From CAZRXG01 sp964603985 (lineage in GTDB: Bacteria > Chloroflexota > Anaerolineae > Aggregatilineales > UBA3940), in contig CAZRXG010000007.1 of NCBI GenBank assembly GCA_964603985.1, forward strand, positions 96,785-160,784: a stretch of 64,000 bases of DNA, written 5' to 3'. The position numbers and the translations under genes are program-made. Numbering within the stretch: the first letter of the stretch is position 1; each line of letters starts with the position of its first letter. The notes below the pieces were generated by a model. It searched no databases. It was not told where the DNA came from and saw only the letters and a list, made by a program, of their open reading frames with translations. Shown here piece by piece: positions 1 through 9,129 of this stretch.

Positions 1-702
1 TTTGCCTTGTGAAGATGAAAGCTTGCCAACTGCGTCAAAGACGACATCATAGGTCTCACCACGTTGGGTGAAATCCTCTTGTGTGTAATCGATGACGTGA
101 TCGGCCCCCAGCGATTTCACCAGTTCCAGATTCGTGGTGCTGCATACGCCGGTCACTTCTGCCCCGAAGTGGTGTCTGGCGAGCTGTACAGCATTCGTGC
201 CGACTGCGCCAGAAGCGCCATAGATCAGCACTTTTTGTCCGGGCCGGATACTGCCTTTTCTGAGACAACGCAATGCCGTCATCCCTCCACCTGGCACGGC
301 AGCGGCCTCCTCATAGGATAGATTGGCCGGTTTTGGTGCCAGCCCCCCGTCCTCCGGTAGACATTTGTACTCGGCATATCCACCAAAATTCACGCCGAAA
401 GTCGATGCAAAAATCTGGTCGCCCGGCTTAAAGCGTGTCACATCCTTGCCGACTGCTTCAATTTCCCCGGCCAGCTCCATCCCGAGTATGTTTCTTCTTG
501 GTTTTCTAATCCCCAGGTATAGTCGTGCGAAAAGCCACTGCCCGCGAGGGACTGTGAAACTTCGCATCCTGACGTCCCCTTTGGTAACCGTTGTCGCATG
601 GATTTTTACCAGTACTTCATTGTCCCTGGGAACAGGTTTTGCTACTTCTTTGAGCTGAAGAACCTCCGGCGGCCCGTATCTTTCGTAGACAATTGCTTTC
701 AC
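1..702 (-). CDS. Zinc-type alcohol dehydrogenase / quinone oxidoreductase-like protein, partial (C-terminus outside window)
   Basis: This frame is open from a GTG at 700-702 to the window edge, giving 234 codons. A strong GGAGGAG ribosome site lies just upstream. The translation is a medium-chain dehydrogenase/reductase of the quinone oxidoreductase branch. It has the GroES-like N-terminal half, then the Rossmann NADPH loop GASGAVGTNAVQLA and the GADHVIDYT segment. No zinc-ligand Cys cluster is visible, as expected for zeta-crystallin-like enzymes. Its GTG overlaps the TGA of the upstream paralogue by 4 bp, so translation is probably coupled. It closely resembles that neighbour and is a tandem duplicate. 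The substrate cannot be told from sequence; NAD(P)H-dependent reduction of a quinone or enone is the family expectation. Confidence 0.85.
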   Translation of the reverse strand, partial: MKAIVYERYGPPEVLQLKEVAKPVPRDNEVLVKIHATTVTKGDVRMRSFTVPRGQWLFARLYLGIRKPRRNILGMELAGEIEAVGKDVTRFKPGDQIFASTFGVNFGGYAEYKCLPEDGGLAPKPANLSYEEAAAVPGGGMTALRCLRKGSIRPGQKVLIYGASGAVGTNAVQLARHHFGAEVTGVCSTTNLELVKSLGADHVIDYTQEDFTQRGETYDVVFDAVGKLSSSQGK

Positions 703-1691
703 GAGTCTCCTCCAAGATCGTTATCCTGTGCCACAGTGATGACGACGTTTCCCTTTTTGTGTCCCTTGTCCACATACCTGTGAGCTTCAACAATTTGTCC
801 CAGTGGATAAACCCTGTCGATGACCGCTTTTATCTCTCCCGCCTCAATAAGCTCTGTGAGAAAGATCAGGTCTTTTCTCTTTCTCCTTGCTCGCATCAAA
901 CCTGTGGCCGCAAACCGCACCTTCTTGCCAACACCTATCAACGTCCGCAGTATGTAAAGCACACTCTCCGGCATCGGGACAGTTGTCAGGTAGATCCCTC
1001 TTGGCGTCAAAGAGTTTTCACACCGTGAAAACGAAAGCTTGCCGACTGCATCAAAAATGATGTCGTAGGTCTGGCCGGTCTGGGTAAAATCCTCTTTGGT
1101 GTAATCAATGACGTGATCCGCTCCTAGGGACTTCGCCAGTTCCAAATTCGCAGTGCTGCACACCCCGGTGACTTCCGCCCCGTAGTACCTGGCAAGCTGT
1201 ACCGCAGCAGTGCCTACCGCACCGGAAGCGCCATAGACCAGCACTTTTTGCCCGCGCCGAATCTTGCCCACATCTCTCAGGAAAGGCAGTGAAGTTAATC
1301 CCCCATCGGGGATGGCGGCGGCTTCCTCATAGGTCATATTGACCGGTTTAATTGCCAGACACCCTTTTTCAGGCATACAGGTGTACTCGGCATACGTGCC
1401 CTGTCCTCGGAAAAAGCCGGTAAATCCATAAACCCGGTCACCTTTGCCGAATCGTTTTACGCCTTTTCCTACCGCCTCGACTTCCCCTGCCAGAATAGTG
1501 CCGAGTATGGATTTCCCCGGCTTTCCAGAACTATTGATCCCTGAAGAACGTCGTATCGATGAGTCTTCTATCGATACGGTCGTCGCGTAGATTCTGATCA
1601 GGACTTCATTGTCCCTGGGGACTGGTTTGGCCACTTCTTGGAGTTGAAGGACTTCCGGTGGCCCGTATCTTTCATAGACAATCGCTTTCAT
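699..1691 (-). CDS. NAD(P)-dependent alcohol dehydrogenase / quinone oxidoreductase-like protein
   Basis: This 330-residue medium-chain dehydrogenase/reductase begins MKAIVYERYGPPEVLQL, a typical start for the zeta-crystallin/quinone oxidoreductase branch. The GroES-like fold fills about the first 120 residues. The nucleotide loop GASGAVGTAAVQLAR follows, then GADHVIDYTKEDF. Full length matches the family. The start ATG overlaps the stop of the DUF4386 gene upstream, and its own stop overlaps the GTG of the next paralogue, so the three genes look like one translationally coupled operon. The likely role is cytosolic NAD(P)H-dependent reduction of a quinone or alpha,beta-unsaturated carbonyl. 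The GC content is lower than in most of the window, which would fit later acquisition. Confidence 0.85.
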   Translation of the reverse strand: MKAIVYERYGPPEVLQLQEVAKPVPRDNEVLIRIYATTVSIEDSSIRRSSGINSSGKPGKSILGTILAGEVEAVGKGVKRFGKGDRVYGFTGFFRGQGTYAEYTCMPEKGCLAIKPVNMTYEEAAAIPDGGLTSLPFLRDVGKIRRGQKVLVYGASGAVGTAAVQLARYYGAEVTGVCSTANLELAKSLGADHVIDYTKEDFTQTGQTYDIIFDAVGKLSFSRCENSLTPRGIYLTTVPMPESVLYILRTLIGVGKKVRFAATGLMRARRKRKDLIFLTELIEAGEIKAVIDRVYPLGQIVEAHRYVDKGHKKGNVVITVAQDNDLGGDS

Positions 1692-2365
1692 GCTGCGCCC
1701 TCATCGACCTCGATGCCTTTGATCAAAATCCAGACGCCGATGACAAATTCAAAGGGGATATAGGGAACGGCCACGATGAACGGAACTTGATAGTCAAATA
1801 TGCCAACCAGTGTCGCGATCAGCAAAGGTAAAACAGTGATAAGACCCCAGAGCGACAGGGCCGCCGGAACAACTCGCGATTTGTAGAGCAGGAAATAAAA
1901 CAGGATTGCGCCCAGACAAAAAGCCAGCATGTGGAGCGTAAATCCAACAAAATCCATGGATTCGAGTGCCACATTTGCCATCGTCTGCAAATAGGCAGGG
2001 TTACCTGCGGCGACATATTCCCGGCTGATGCGTAAAAGAGAGAAAGCTGAACCCCGGCTGGCAGCCAGCAGCACCGCTTCCAGGATATAGAATCCCAGGC
2101 CAACCAGGGCGATTTTTTCGTTCTGTTTCTTCAAGGTCACGAAAAGCATGGCCCCTAAAAAGATGATGCCAAGCGCGGTGAATGTATCGAGCAGAATGTT
2201 AGCCTTCATCAGCGAGGGATTATCCGCAATCCGGAGCATCGTTTCGCTGATGTTTCCATCCACAATCAATGCTGGCTGTAGAAACAATCCACTGCTGAAA
2301 GAGGTAACAAACTGGAGAAGAAATGCAACCCCCAGTACTCTTGAAGGTTTGTTAACTGAATTCAT
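1688..2365 (-). CDS. DUF4386 family membrane protein
   Basis: The 225-residue product is very hydrophobic, with about six predicted membrane segments. It starts MNSVNKPSRVLGVAFLLQF and contains a LLDTFTALGIIFLGAMLF segment and an aromatic, Gly-rich third segment typical of DUF4386 proteins. The function of the family is unknown. It is first in a minus-strand operon-like run, and its stop codon overlaps the start of the dehydrogenase that follows. In other genomes DUF4386 proteins are often seen beside small oxidoreductases, so a membrane partner for redox chemistry is possible, but this is inference only. Confidence 0.75.
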   Translation of the reverse strand: MNSVNKPSRVLGVAFLLQFVTSFSSGLFLQPALIVDGNISETMLRIADNPSLMKANILLDTFTALGIIFLGAMLFVTLKKQNEKIALVGLGFYILEAVLLAASRGSAFSLLRISREYVAAGNPAYLQTMANVALESMDFVGFTLHMLAFCLGAILFYFLLYKSRVVPAALSLWGLITVLPLLIATLVGIFDYQVPFIVAVPYIPFEFVIGVWILIKGIEVDEGAA

Positions 2366-2588
2366 TATGCTTTCCTTTTCTGAACGATATTGATGTGTTT
2401 TGTTGAGTTGAGCCTGATGTCTGACATCTGACGCACCTGCCTGGCCGAGTTTAGTTTACCCCACTTCTCGAAGTTCTATACCTAACCCCTGCCTCTCCCT
2501 ACAGGGGAAGATCAAGAAACGGTTCCCCTCCTCGTAGGAGATGAGCAGGGGCGAGCAATATTACCGGCTGACCCTCAACAGTTAGCAC

Positions 2589-3011
2589 TCAACCTTCAGG
2601 GTTGGCCCAGGTCCACGCATACCAGACAATTAGTGAAGTACACACAATTTCTATAGTTCCAAAAAATATGTAATAAAGAGCTGGCGGCGTTCCAACGAAC
2701 ATTGATAGGAGAACAGCCGCAGTATGTATTGCCCCTACGATAATGTTTGCCCAGCGATTTGCCCCATACTTCAACGCCCGGGACAGGAGAACCATAGCAA
2801 TCGCCGTCTCCATTAATACGGCGGCCCCCAACAAAAATCCTTGAGTGATATGGAGAGTCCCTACGTATCCTGTCATTACTTGTTTCAGTGCCTCGGGGTC
2901 CATTAATGACATAACATCCGCATAGAGGTAATTGAACATTGCAAATATCCACAATGTTGAAAGTCTTACTCTCATGTCCTCCGTTCCGGTGGTCTTCATG
3001 TTTGCATTCAC
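2589..3011 (-). CDS. DUF6326-like four-helix membrane protein
   Basis: The product has 140 residues and four predicted membrane helices, with a short charged N-terminus containing MRVRLSTLWIFAMFNYLY. The layout and the conserved opening resemble the DUF6326 family of small membrane proteins of unknown function. An overlapping minus-strand frame at 2596-3018 lacks membrane character and is taken as a shadow. It lies upstream of, and in the same direction as, the DUF4386/dehydrogenase group but is separated from it by about 220 bp of non-coding DNA, so it may have its own promoter. No catalytic motif is visible. Confidence 0.7.
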   Translation of the reverse strand: MNANMKTTGTEDMRVRLSTLWIFAMFNYLYADVMSLMDPEALKQVMTGYVGTLHITQGFLLGAAVLMETAIAMVLLSRALKYGANRWANIIVGAIHTAAVLLSMFVGTPPALYYIFFGTIEIVCTSLIVWYAWTWANPEG

Positions 3012-3322
3012 TTTTCACTCCTTTGCAGTTCGATATGGGTGTGACAGTTGGTGCTCCGTTTGTGCCGCCATTTTATATTCAACGTAGCGAAGACTTGTTT
3101 TATTCGATTGGAGTCACTGCTCTGAACTGCTGCCAACAACAGGCGGATGACAGATGGGGGGACACATACGTCCCTGGGCATCACCCGCAGCGAGCGCGGC
3201 GGGATCGTCTCATCCCCTCGGACTGGCATCCAGCCGGATTGTGCATATCATACTATAATGGTATTGGCTTACATGATGGACTGTTGATCAGGCTTTGCTG
3301 GCGCTACTCTGGAGTTGGCTGT
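3012..3322. other. Divergent intergenic region
   Basis: This 311-bp stretch separates the minus-strand membrane protein from the plus-strand L,D-transpeptidase, so it must hold divergent promoters. The plus frame stays open through it, but the codon use and composition do not look coding. A Tat signal with its own ATG at 3323 shows where the real gene begins. The one clear signal is a TATAAT box near 3254. Confidence 0.6.
3254..3259 (+). promoter_or_regulatory. Candidate -10 box upstream of the L,D-transpeptidase
   Basis: A perfect TATAAT lies in an AT-rich patch 64 bp before the ATG at 3323. No good -35 hexamer sits 16-18 bp upstream, so this is only a moderately supported promoter. Confidence 0.35.
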
Positions 3323-4363
3323 ATGAAACGCTTATCACGCCGTGAGTTTCTGCGCTCGGTGGGAATGGTCGGGGCGGGGCTGGTGTGTCCCGACGCGCTG
3401 CTGCGTCAGGTTGGCACGCAGGATGTCGATCTGCCTCCCCCACTGGCGATGAACTGGGACGGCTCGTCGCTGGGGCGCATCCTGTTGAACGTGATGACGG
3501 TCTACGTCGAGCCGACCTGGCGGGCCAAACACACCGGCTTCTACTACTACAACGACGTGGTCCCGATCCTGGGCACGGCTTACGGCGAGGGGTTGTACAG
3601 CACCAATCCCATCTGGCTGCTGACCGACGGGGGCTACATTTACTCCTCGTGGGTGCAGCCGGTGGCCGATCAGCCCACCAACCCAGCGGTGCCCATCGGC
3701 GAGGGTGGGGCGTGGGGGGAGGTGGTGGTGCCGATCACGTGGGCGCGCAACGGCCCCGGCGATGATGCCTACGGCCTGCACCGCGTCTACTACAGCCAGG
3801 TGCACCGCATCACGGGGATGGAGAACGGACGCTACCACGTGGCCGAGATCTACGGCGGGCAGTTCTGGCTCGAGGCGGCGCACGTGCGGATCATCCCGCC
3901 GGAGGAGGTCTCGCCGATCTCGCCGCACATTCCGCCGGAAGAGAAGCGCATCGAGGTGAGCGTGCGCGACCAACTGGTGCGCGCCTACGAGGGCAACACG
4001 GAGGTCTTCACGGCGCGGGCTGCGACGGGCGTGCCGGATTCGCCGACCTCGTTTGGCGAGTTCCGGGTGATAGATAAACGGCACGGCCAGCGCATGATCG
4101 GGGGGCAGACCGGCGGCGGCTACAACCTGCCGGGCATTCCCTGGATCTGCTACTTCACCAATAGCTGGGTGGCGCTGCACGGCTGCTACTGGCACAACGA
4201 TTACGGGCGGCCACACAGCAACGGGTGCGTCAACCTGTCCCCGCAGACATCGAAGTGGCTGTTCCGGTGGACGATGCCGGTAGCCAATTACTGGGACTTC
4301 CACACGCAGCCCAACGAGGACGCGGGGGAGCTTGGGACGCGGGTGATCGTGCAGTGGGAGTGA
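3323..4363 (+). CDS. Tat-exported L,D-transpeptidase (YkuD domain)
   Basis: The protein has 346 residues from the ATG at 3323. The frame extends further upstream, but this ATG opens a clear twin-arginine signal (SRREFLRS followed by a GMVGAGLV hydrophobic stretch), so I chose it. The middle part is a repeat-like surface region with many Tyr and Trp. The C-terminal third is the YkuD catalytic domain, with the HG motif followed by SNGCVNL, which supplies the catalytic Cys and nearby His. The family makes 3-3 peptidoglycan cross-links or attaches proteins to peptidoglycan outside the membrane. Export by Tat rather than Sec suggests that it folds before transport. It stands alone, 90 bp before tRNA-Phe. 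Confidence 0.88.
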   Translation: MKRLSRREFLRSVGMVGAGLVCPDALLRQVGTQDVDLPPPLAMNWDGSSLGRILLNVMTVYVEPTWRAKHTGFYYYNDVVPILGTAYGEGLYSTNPIWLLTDGGYIYSSWVQPVADQPTNPAVPIGEGGAWGEVVVPITWARNGPGDDAYGLHRVYYSQVHRITGMENGRYHVAEIYGGQFWLEAAHVRIIPPEEVSPISPHIPPEEKRIEVSVRDQLVRAYEGNTEVFTARAATGVPDSPTSFGEFRVIDKRHGQRMIGGQTGGGYNLPGIPWICYFTNSWVALHGCYWHNDYGRPHSNGCVNLSPQTSKWLFRWTMPVANYWDFHTQPNEDAGELGTRVIVQWE

Positions 4364-4453
4364 GTTGCCTTCACCGCCAAACCGAACGCAGCGGCGGGAG
4401 TGGATGTTTTGTTGACAGCCCGACCGGATACGATAAAATAGTGGGCGTCATTG

Positions 4454-4527
4454 GCCGAGGTAGCTCAGTCTGGTAGAGCGTTTGACTGAAAATCAAAAAG
4501 TCCCCAGTTCAAATCTGGGCCTCGGCA
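4454..4527 (+). tRNA. tRNA-Phe (GAA anticodon)
   Basis: A complete cloverleaf can be drawn. The acceptor stem GCCGAGG pairs with CCTCGGC, the D-stem GCTC with GAGC, and the anticodon stem TTTGA with TCAAA around loop CTGAAAA (anticodon GAA). The T-stem CCCAG pairs with CTGGG around TTCAAAT. The discriminator is A. The CCA end is not encoded, so it must be added by the tRNA nucleotidyltransferase. Confidence 0.96.
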
Positions 4528-4591
4528 CTGCGCACGAGGGCCGCCCGCAGCGTATGGGCGGCTTTCTGACTCCTGATAGGGTTGGCGACGA

Positions 4592-6172
4592 GTGAACAGC
4601 GCGTCCCCGCAGCCGGTCAAATCAGCCGCGTCGAGGTGCCCGCCGTATGTACTGCTGGCGGTGTTGGCCGTGCTGCTGGTGGTGAACGTCGCCAGCCTGG
4701 CGCAGTACCCGATGCCGCACTGCGACGAGGCTTCCCACTCCAACATCAGCGTCAACTTCTTTAAGTATGGGCGCTTCAGCCGCGACTACCTGGGCCCGCT
4801 GAAGGCGTTCGGGCAGAACGTGGCGGTGCAGGGGCGGCTGTACCACATCGGCAAGGGGGTCTTGCTGGCCGCGCTTGGCACGACGAACACCGTCGCGCGG
4901 CTGTTCTCGACGCTGGGCTGGCTGGTAGCGACCGGGCTGACCTACCTGGTCGGCAGGAAGCTGTTCGGCGAGGCGGCGGGGCGGCTGGGTGCGGTTGTGT
5001 TCGCGGCCAGCCTGAACGTGTTTTTTGCCAGCCACATCGCGCGTGAGGAGATCTGGGTCACGGCGGCGGTGGCGGGGACGCTGTATACCTACCTGGTAGT
5101 TCGCGAGCGACCCACGCGGCTGTGGTACGCGCTCCTGGGGCTGCTGATGGCCTACGCGCTGGACATTCACCCCAACAGCGTGTGGTTCAGCCTGCCGCTG
5201 GCGCTGCTGGTTCTGGTCGAGAATGCCCGGTCGGCGGAGGGGCGGGTCAGGGTGGTGTGGTTTGGACTGGCGGGGCTGCTGGGCGTCGCGAGTCTGGTGC
5301 CGGTGCACCTGCTGCCCGACCCCGCCGGTGCGCTGGAGAGCATCGCGCTGGCGGCAAGCAACAACCGGCTGCTGTCCGGCGGCCCGGTCGCGCGGCTGGT
5401 GGGCCAGGTTCACCTGATGGCCGGGACTTACGTGCGCGGGCTGAGCGGCGGGGTGCTGCCATTCACGATCTACGCCCTGACCGGCATTGTGTGCGCGCTG
5501 GCTTACCGCGAGCGAGGCGACCGGCTGCTGTTGGGCCTGTGGGGCGGGTCGTTGGCGCTGTTTACCTTCGGGATGGCGCACAAGAATCCCTACTACGGCG
5601 TGCTGTGGGACCCGTTCGCGGCGCTGCTGATCGGGGCGGCGGCGGCCCGGCTGGGGCGGGTTGTGGGGGAGCGGATGTCGTTCCTGCCAGAGAAGATCGC
5701 GCCCGCGCTGCTGATCGTCCCGCTGGTGGGCTTTAACCTGGCAGCCCAGGCGTGGCTGGCTTACAGGTTCCATCCGCGCGACTTCGGAGCATACCAGGCC
5801 GCAGTTGCGGCCCACGTGCCGCCCGGAGAGCACGTCATGGGCGACACGACACTGTGGTACGTATTCCACGACCGCAACCACTTCACGTCGGACTGGTACC
5901 TGACGCAGTACATGCGCGTGAACGAGCGCCCGGCGCTGACAGAAGCGGAGATGGCTGTGATCGTGGATAACCTGGAGGTGGACTTCGTGGTGTACGATGG
6001 ATCGGTGGCGTGCCGCAACGTCCCCGACTCGACGGCGGCAGTCCTGGAAGCATATCTGCGGGCGACGTGTGTGCCGGTGGGGCAGGTCGAAGACCGGTGG
6101 TTTGGGGCCTACGGGCAGGAGGGGCAAGGCCAGACGACGGAGATCTACGACTGCCGGGGTGAGGGTGATTAG
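4592..6172 (+). CDS. GT-C-type membrane glycosyltransferase-like protein (GT39/ArnT-like)
   Basis: The 526-residue product starts at a GTG after a short leader. It has about ten membrane helices followed by a soluble C-terminal domain of about 140 residues. The first extracytoplasmic loop holds an acidic HCDEA motif just after the first helix, in the position of the catalytic acidic pair of GT-C enzymes such as PMT and ArnT. Such enzymes move sugars from polyprenyl-phosphate carriers to proteins or glycans at the outer membrane face. The next gene has the same layout and is a divergent paralogue. The substrate cannot be read from sequence. Confidence 0.72.
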   Translation: MNSASPQPVKSAASRCPPYVLLAVLAVLLVVNVASLAQYPMPHCDEASHSNISVNFFKYGRFSRDYLGPLKAFGQNVAVQGRLYHIGKGVLLAALGTTNTVARLFSTLGWLVATGLTYLVGRKLFGEAAGRLGAVVFAASLNVFFASHIAREEIWVTAAVAGTLYTYLVVRERPTRLWYALLGLLMAYALDIHPNSVWFSLPLALLVLVENARSAEGRVRVVWFGLAGLLGVASLVPVHLLPDPAGALESIALAASNNRLLSGGPVARLVGQVHLMAGTYVRGLSGGVLPFTIYALTGIVCALAYRERGDRLLLGLWGGSLALFTFGMAHKNPYYGVLWDPFAALLIGAAAARLGRVVGERMSFLPEKIAPALLIVPLVGFNLAAQAWLAYRFHPRDFGAYQAAVAAHVPPGEHVMGDTTLWYVFHDRNHFTSDWYLTQYMRVNERPALTEAEMAVIVDNLEVDFVVYDGSVACRNVPDSTAAVLEAYLRATCVPVGQVEDRWFGAYGQEGQGQTTEIYDCRGEGD

Positions 6173-6281
6173 CGCCGCCTGTTTGTAGGTTGGCACTCGC
6201 CGGGGGTGTCGAGAAGTGCTAAGATTGTGTCCGCTCACCGGGACGCGGCAGGACATTTTGCCCGACCGGTGAAGAACAACA

Positions 6282-7955
6282 ATGGCAAAGAGGCAGTGTT
6301 TGAGAGCATCGACGGCCAAACGACAAGGCGGGTTGCAGACCGGGGGCCTCTCCCGGTCGCGATTTTTACGTGTCGGTCTGATTGTGGGTCTGATCGCCTG
6401 GTTCGGGCTGAACCTGTGGACGCTGGAGCGCTACCCGCCTGTCACCTGCGATGAGACGATCTACATGCGCACCGCCGAACGATACAAGCGGGCGCTGTCC
6501 GGCGGTGAGAGCTGGCCGCAGGGGGCAGGCGTCGTCTTCTGGCTGCCGCACGGGCGCGCCTACTGGCTGGCGCTGAATGGGGCGTTCGCTCTGCTGGGGG
6601 AGACCCTGTACGCCGCGCGGCTGGTGTCGCTGGTCGGCTGGGGTGGGGCGGTGGCGGCGACGTACGTCCTGGGCAGGCAGGCTGTCTCACGACGCGCCGG
6701 TCTGTGGTCGGCGGGGCTGGTGGGGCTGGCGTGGGTGGCGCTGCACACCGGGCACCGGGCACGGCCCGACATGCTGGCAGCGGCGGTCGGCACGGTGACG
6801 TTCGGATTGGTGATCCTGGCCCGCCAGAGAGACAAAGGGTGGCTGTATTTGGCGCTGGGGCTGGCGGCGACGCTCCAGCTTGACTTCCACTTCAACCTGG
6901 TGCATTTCACGTGGCCGATTGCGCTCCTGACCACCATCTGTCTGGTGCGCGAGCGGGCATTCGGTAAACTGGGGTGGTTTGTTCTGGGGCTGGCGGCGGG
7001 CGGGTTGTTCGTGGTGTGGCTGCATCTGGGGAAGGCGTCTGGCCCGATCCTGGGGGAGATGTTCGGCGACCCGGTTGGGTTCATCGCCGGGTACGTGGCC
7101 CGCGGCCAGGAGGGCGGCAGGGACATCGGGGCGGCACTGCTCAATGGGTTTGCCTCGTTTGGGCGCTTCTGGTGGCGGTACTACGGACGGCTGGCCCCCG
7201 TACTGTCGATACTCCAGGCCGTCCTGTTCATCGGCGGGCTGGTCTTCGCGCTGCTGGTCCGCGACCGCAGCCTGCGGACGCTGCTGCTGCTGGTGGTGCT
7301 CTCCAGCCTGACGTTTGCCGTGGTGAACGCCGGCTACCAGCTCATCGGCTACGCTATGCTGTGGCTGCCGCTGTACACGGTGCTGGGTGTGGCGGCGGTC
7401 TACGGGCTGGCAGAACGGTTGAGGGGAGCGCCGGAGGGGAAGCGCCGGGCTGCTAACGCGCTGCTGGGCGTGATGGCCCTGCTTTACCTGGCGGGCGATG
7501 CCTACCTGATCGCCACACACCCGGCGGGCCTTTACCGGGACGCGGCGGCCCGTTTACTGGAGGACATTGAGCCAGGCTCACGCGTACTGACAGGCTCGCT
7601 GTGGTGGCACGCCATGCGTGACGAGGTAGTCTTCATCGACGAAAACCTGTTGTGGCCGACGCGGAGCAGCGTCTGGTTGACCGCCGTGCCCGACGAAGAC
7701 CCACCGGAGATGTCACTGGTCTCGAGCGTCGTGCGGCCCCACGAGGCGCGTCCGCTGGTCAAGGCCCGCCTCGAAGACGAGCTTCAGCCGGACTACGTGA
7801 TCGACGACGGCGTGACCGGCTGCCAGTCAACCATCTCGCCGGTCTCCAGGGTGCTGACGTTGTACCTGGAGGAGCACTGCACGCGGCTGGATGAGGTGAC
7901 GCTGAAACTGTACGGCTCGCAAACGATCTACGCGTGTGAGTGGCCCGATCGGTGA
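6282..7955 (+). CDS. GT-C-type membrane glycosyltransferase-like protein (GT39/ArnT-like), paralogue of the preceding gene
   Basis: This 557-residue polytopic membrane protein has a basic N-terminal tail, one helix, and then a TCDETIYMRTAERYK loop. That loop again places an Asp-Glu pair after the first helix, as in GT-C glycosyltransferases. About ten helices follow, then a soluble C-terminal part with ELQPDYVIDDG and a Cys-containing end, matching the layout of the neighbour upstream. It ends 16 bp before the ddl start, so it is probably transcribed together with ddl, ftsQ and ftsA. Transfer of a lipid-linked sugar to a cell-surface acceptor is the family expectation; the acceptor is unknown. 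Confidence 0.72.
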   Translation: MAKRQCLRASTAKRQGGLQTGGLSRSRFLRVGLIVGLIAWFGLNLWTLERYPPVTCDETIYMRTAERYKRALSGGESWPQGAGVVFWLPHGRAYWLALNGAFALLGETLYAARLVSLVGWGGAVAATYVLGRQAVSRRAGLWSAGLVGLAWVALHTGHRARPDMLAAAVGTVTFGLVILARQRDKGWLYLALGLAATLQLDFHFNLVHFTWPIALLTTICLVRERAFGKLGWFVLGLAAGGLFVVWLHLGKASGPILGEMFGDPVGFIAGYVARGQEGGRDIGAALLNGFASFGRFWWRYYGRLAPVLSILQAVLFIGGLVFALLVRDRSLRTLLLLVVLSSLTFAVVNAGYQLIGYAMLWLPLYTVLGVAAVYGLAERLRGAPEGKRRAANALLGVMALLYLAGDAYLIATHPAGLYRDAAARLLEDIEPGSRVLTGSLWWHAMRDEVVFIDENLLWPTRSSVWLTAVPDEDPPEMSLVSSVVRPHEARPLVKARLEDELQPDYVIDDGVTGCQSTISPVSRVLTLYLEEHCTRLDEVTLKLYGSQTIYACEWPDR

Positions 7956-7971
7956 GGGAGGGATGATGAGC

Positions 7972-9093
7972 ATGGGCAAGAAGATCCGGGTGGGCATTAT
8001 CTTCGGCGGGCGGAGCGGTGAGCACGAGGTGTCGCTGCGGTCGGCCCGCTCGGTGATGGACGCCATCGACAAAGACAGGTACGACGTGCTGCCGATCGGC
8101 ATCACCAAAGAGGGGCAGTGGATCGCCGGGGGCGACCCGATGAAGGCGCTGGCCTCTGGCGGCGAGGACACGACACCCGCCGCCCTGCTCGGCGAGCCGG
8201 GCCAGCGCACCATCCGCGCCATCGAGCCGGTGCCCGACGGGTCGGTGGTGAGCCTGCGCGACATCGCGACCGTCGACGTGATCTTCCCGGTGCTGCACGG
8301 GCCGTATGGCGAGGACGGCACGATCCAGGGGCTGCTTGAGCTGGCCGACGTTCCCTACGTGGGGGCGGGGGTGGTCGGCTCGGCGGTGGGCATGGACAAG
8401 GCGATCTTCAAGAGCGTGATGAGGGCACACAACGTCCCGGTGCTGCCCTTTATGCTTGTCCTGCGCTCGGCGTGGGAGGCCGACCCCGACACGGTCGTCG
8501 CCGGGGTGGAGGGCGGCTTACGCTACCCGGTCTTCGTCAAACCGGCCAACCTGGGCAGCAGCGTCGGGATCAGCAAGGCGGGCGACCGCGCCGCGCTGAT
8601 CGAGGCGCTGAACGACGCGGCCCGCTACGACCGCCGCCTGCTGGTCGAGCAGGGCATCGTGGGACGCGAGATCGAGGTGAGCGTGCTGGGCAACGACGAT
8701 CCCATCGCCTCAGTTCCGGGCGAGGTCATCCCCGGCGACGAGTTTTACACCTACGAGGACAAGTACATCCACGACGACGCCGAACTGTTGATCCCGGCTC
8801 CCATCGACGAGGATCTGGCCGAGAAGGCCAGAGACCTGGCGGTCCGGGCGTACCGGGCCATCGACTGCGCGGGGCTGGCGCGCTGTGACTTCCTGCTCGA
8901 CAAGAAGACCGGCGAACTGTGGGTGAACGAGATCAACACCATCCCCGGCTTCACCTCGATCAGCATGTATCCCAAGCTGTGGGAGGCGAGCGGCGTCCCG
9001 TACCCCGAATTGATCGACCGGCTGATCCGGCTGGCGCTGGAGCGTCACGCGGACAGGAGCCGCAACAAGACCAGCTACGAGCCGGAGGCGTGA
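7972..9093 (+). CDS. ddl: D-alanine--D-alanine ligase
   Basis: This ATP-grasp enzyme of 373 residues joins two D-Ala for the peptidoglycan precursor. It starts MGKKIRVGIIFGGRSGEHEV, the usual Ddl opening, and carries HGPYGEDGTIQG, FVKPANLGSSVGISKA and EINTIPGFT, which form the substrate and Mg-ATP sites. Three in-frame ATGs compete for the start. I chose 7972 because GGGAGGG at 7956-7962 is 9 nt upstream, whereas it is too close to the ATGs at 7963 and 7966. It begins a short cell-wall and division run with ftsQ and ftsA. The usual murB and murC genes are not next to it. Confidence 0.95.
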   Translation: MGKKIRVGIIFGGRSGEHEVSLRSARSVMDAIDKDRYDVLPIGITKEGQWIAGGDPMKALASGGEDTTPAALLGEPGQRTIRAIEPVPDGSVVSLRDIATVDVIFPVLHGPYGEDGTIQGLLELADVPYVGAGVVGSAVGMDKAIFKSVMRAHNVPVLPFMLVLRSAWEADPDTVVAGVEGGLRYPVFVKPANLGSSVGISKAGDRAALIEALNDAARYDRRLLVEQGIVGREIEVSVLGNDDPIASVPGEVIPGDEFYTYEDKYIHDDAELLIPAPIDEDLAEKARDLAVRAYRAIDCAGLARCDFLLDKKTGELWVNEINTIPGFTSISMYPKLWEASGVPYPELIDRLIRLALERHADRSRNKTSYEPEA

Positions 9094-9129
9094 TCCGCGT
9101 CCGCGAGAAGGCAGGGTATTTGGCCCACC

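Noticed and set aside
2939..3322. N-terminal extension of the L,D-transpeptidase
   Set aside because: The frame is open, but it overlaps the start of a divergent gene and a Tat signal with its own ATG begins at 3323.
4622..6319. Minus-strand frame of 565 codons opposite the GT-C-like gene
   Set aside because: It is rich in Arg, Gln, His and Pro, as expected for an antisense shadow, and has no motif.
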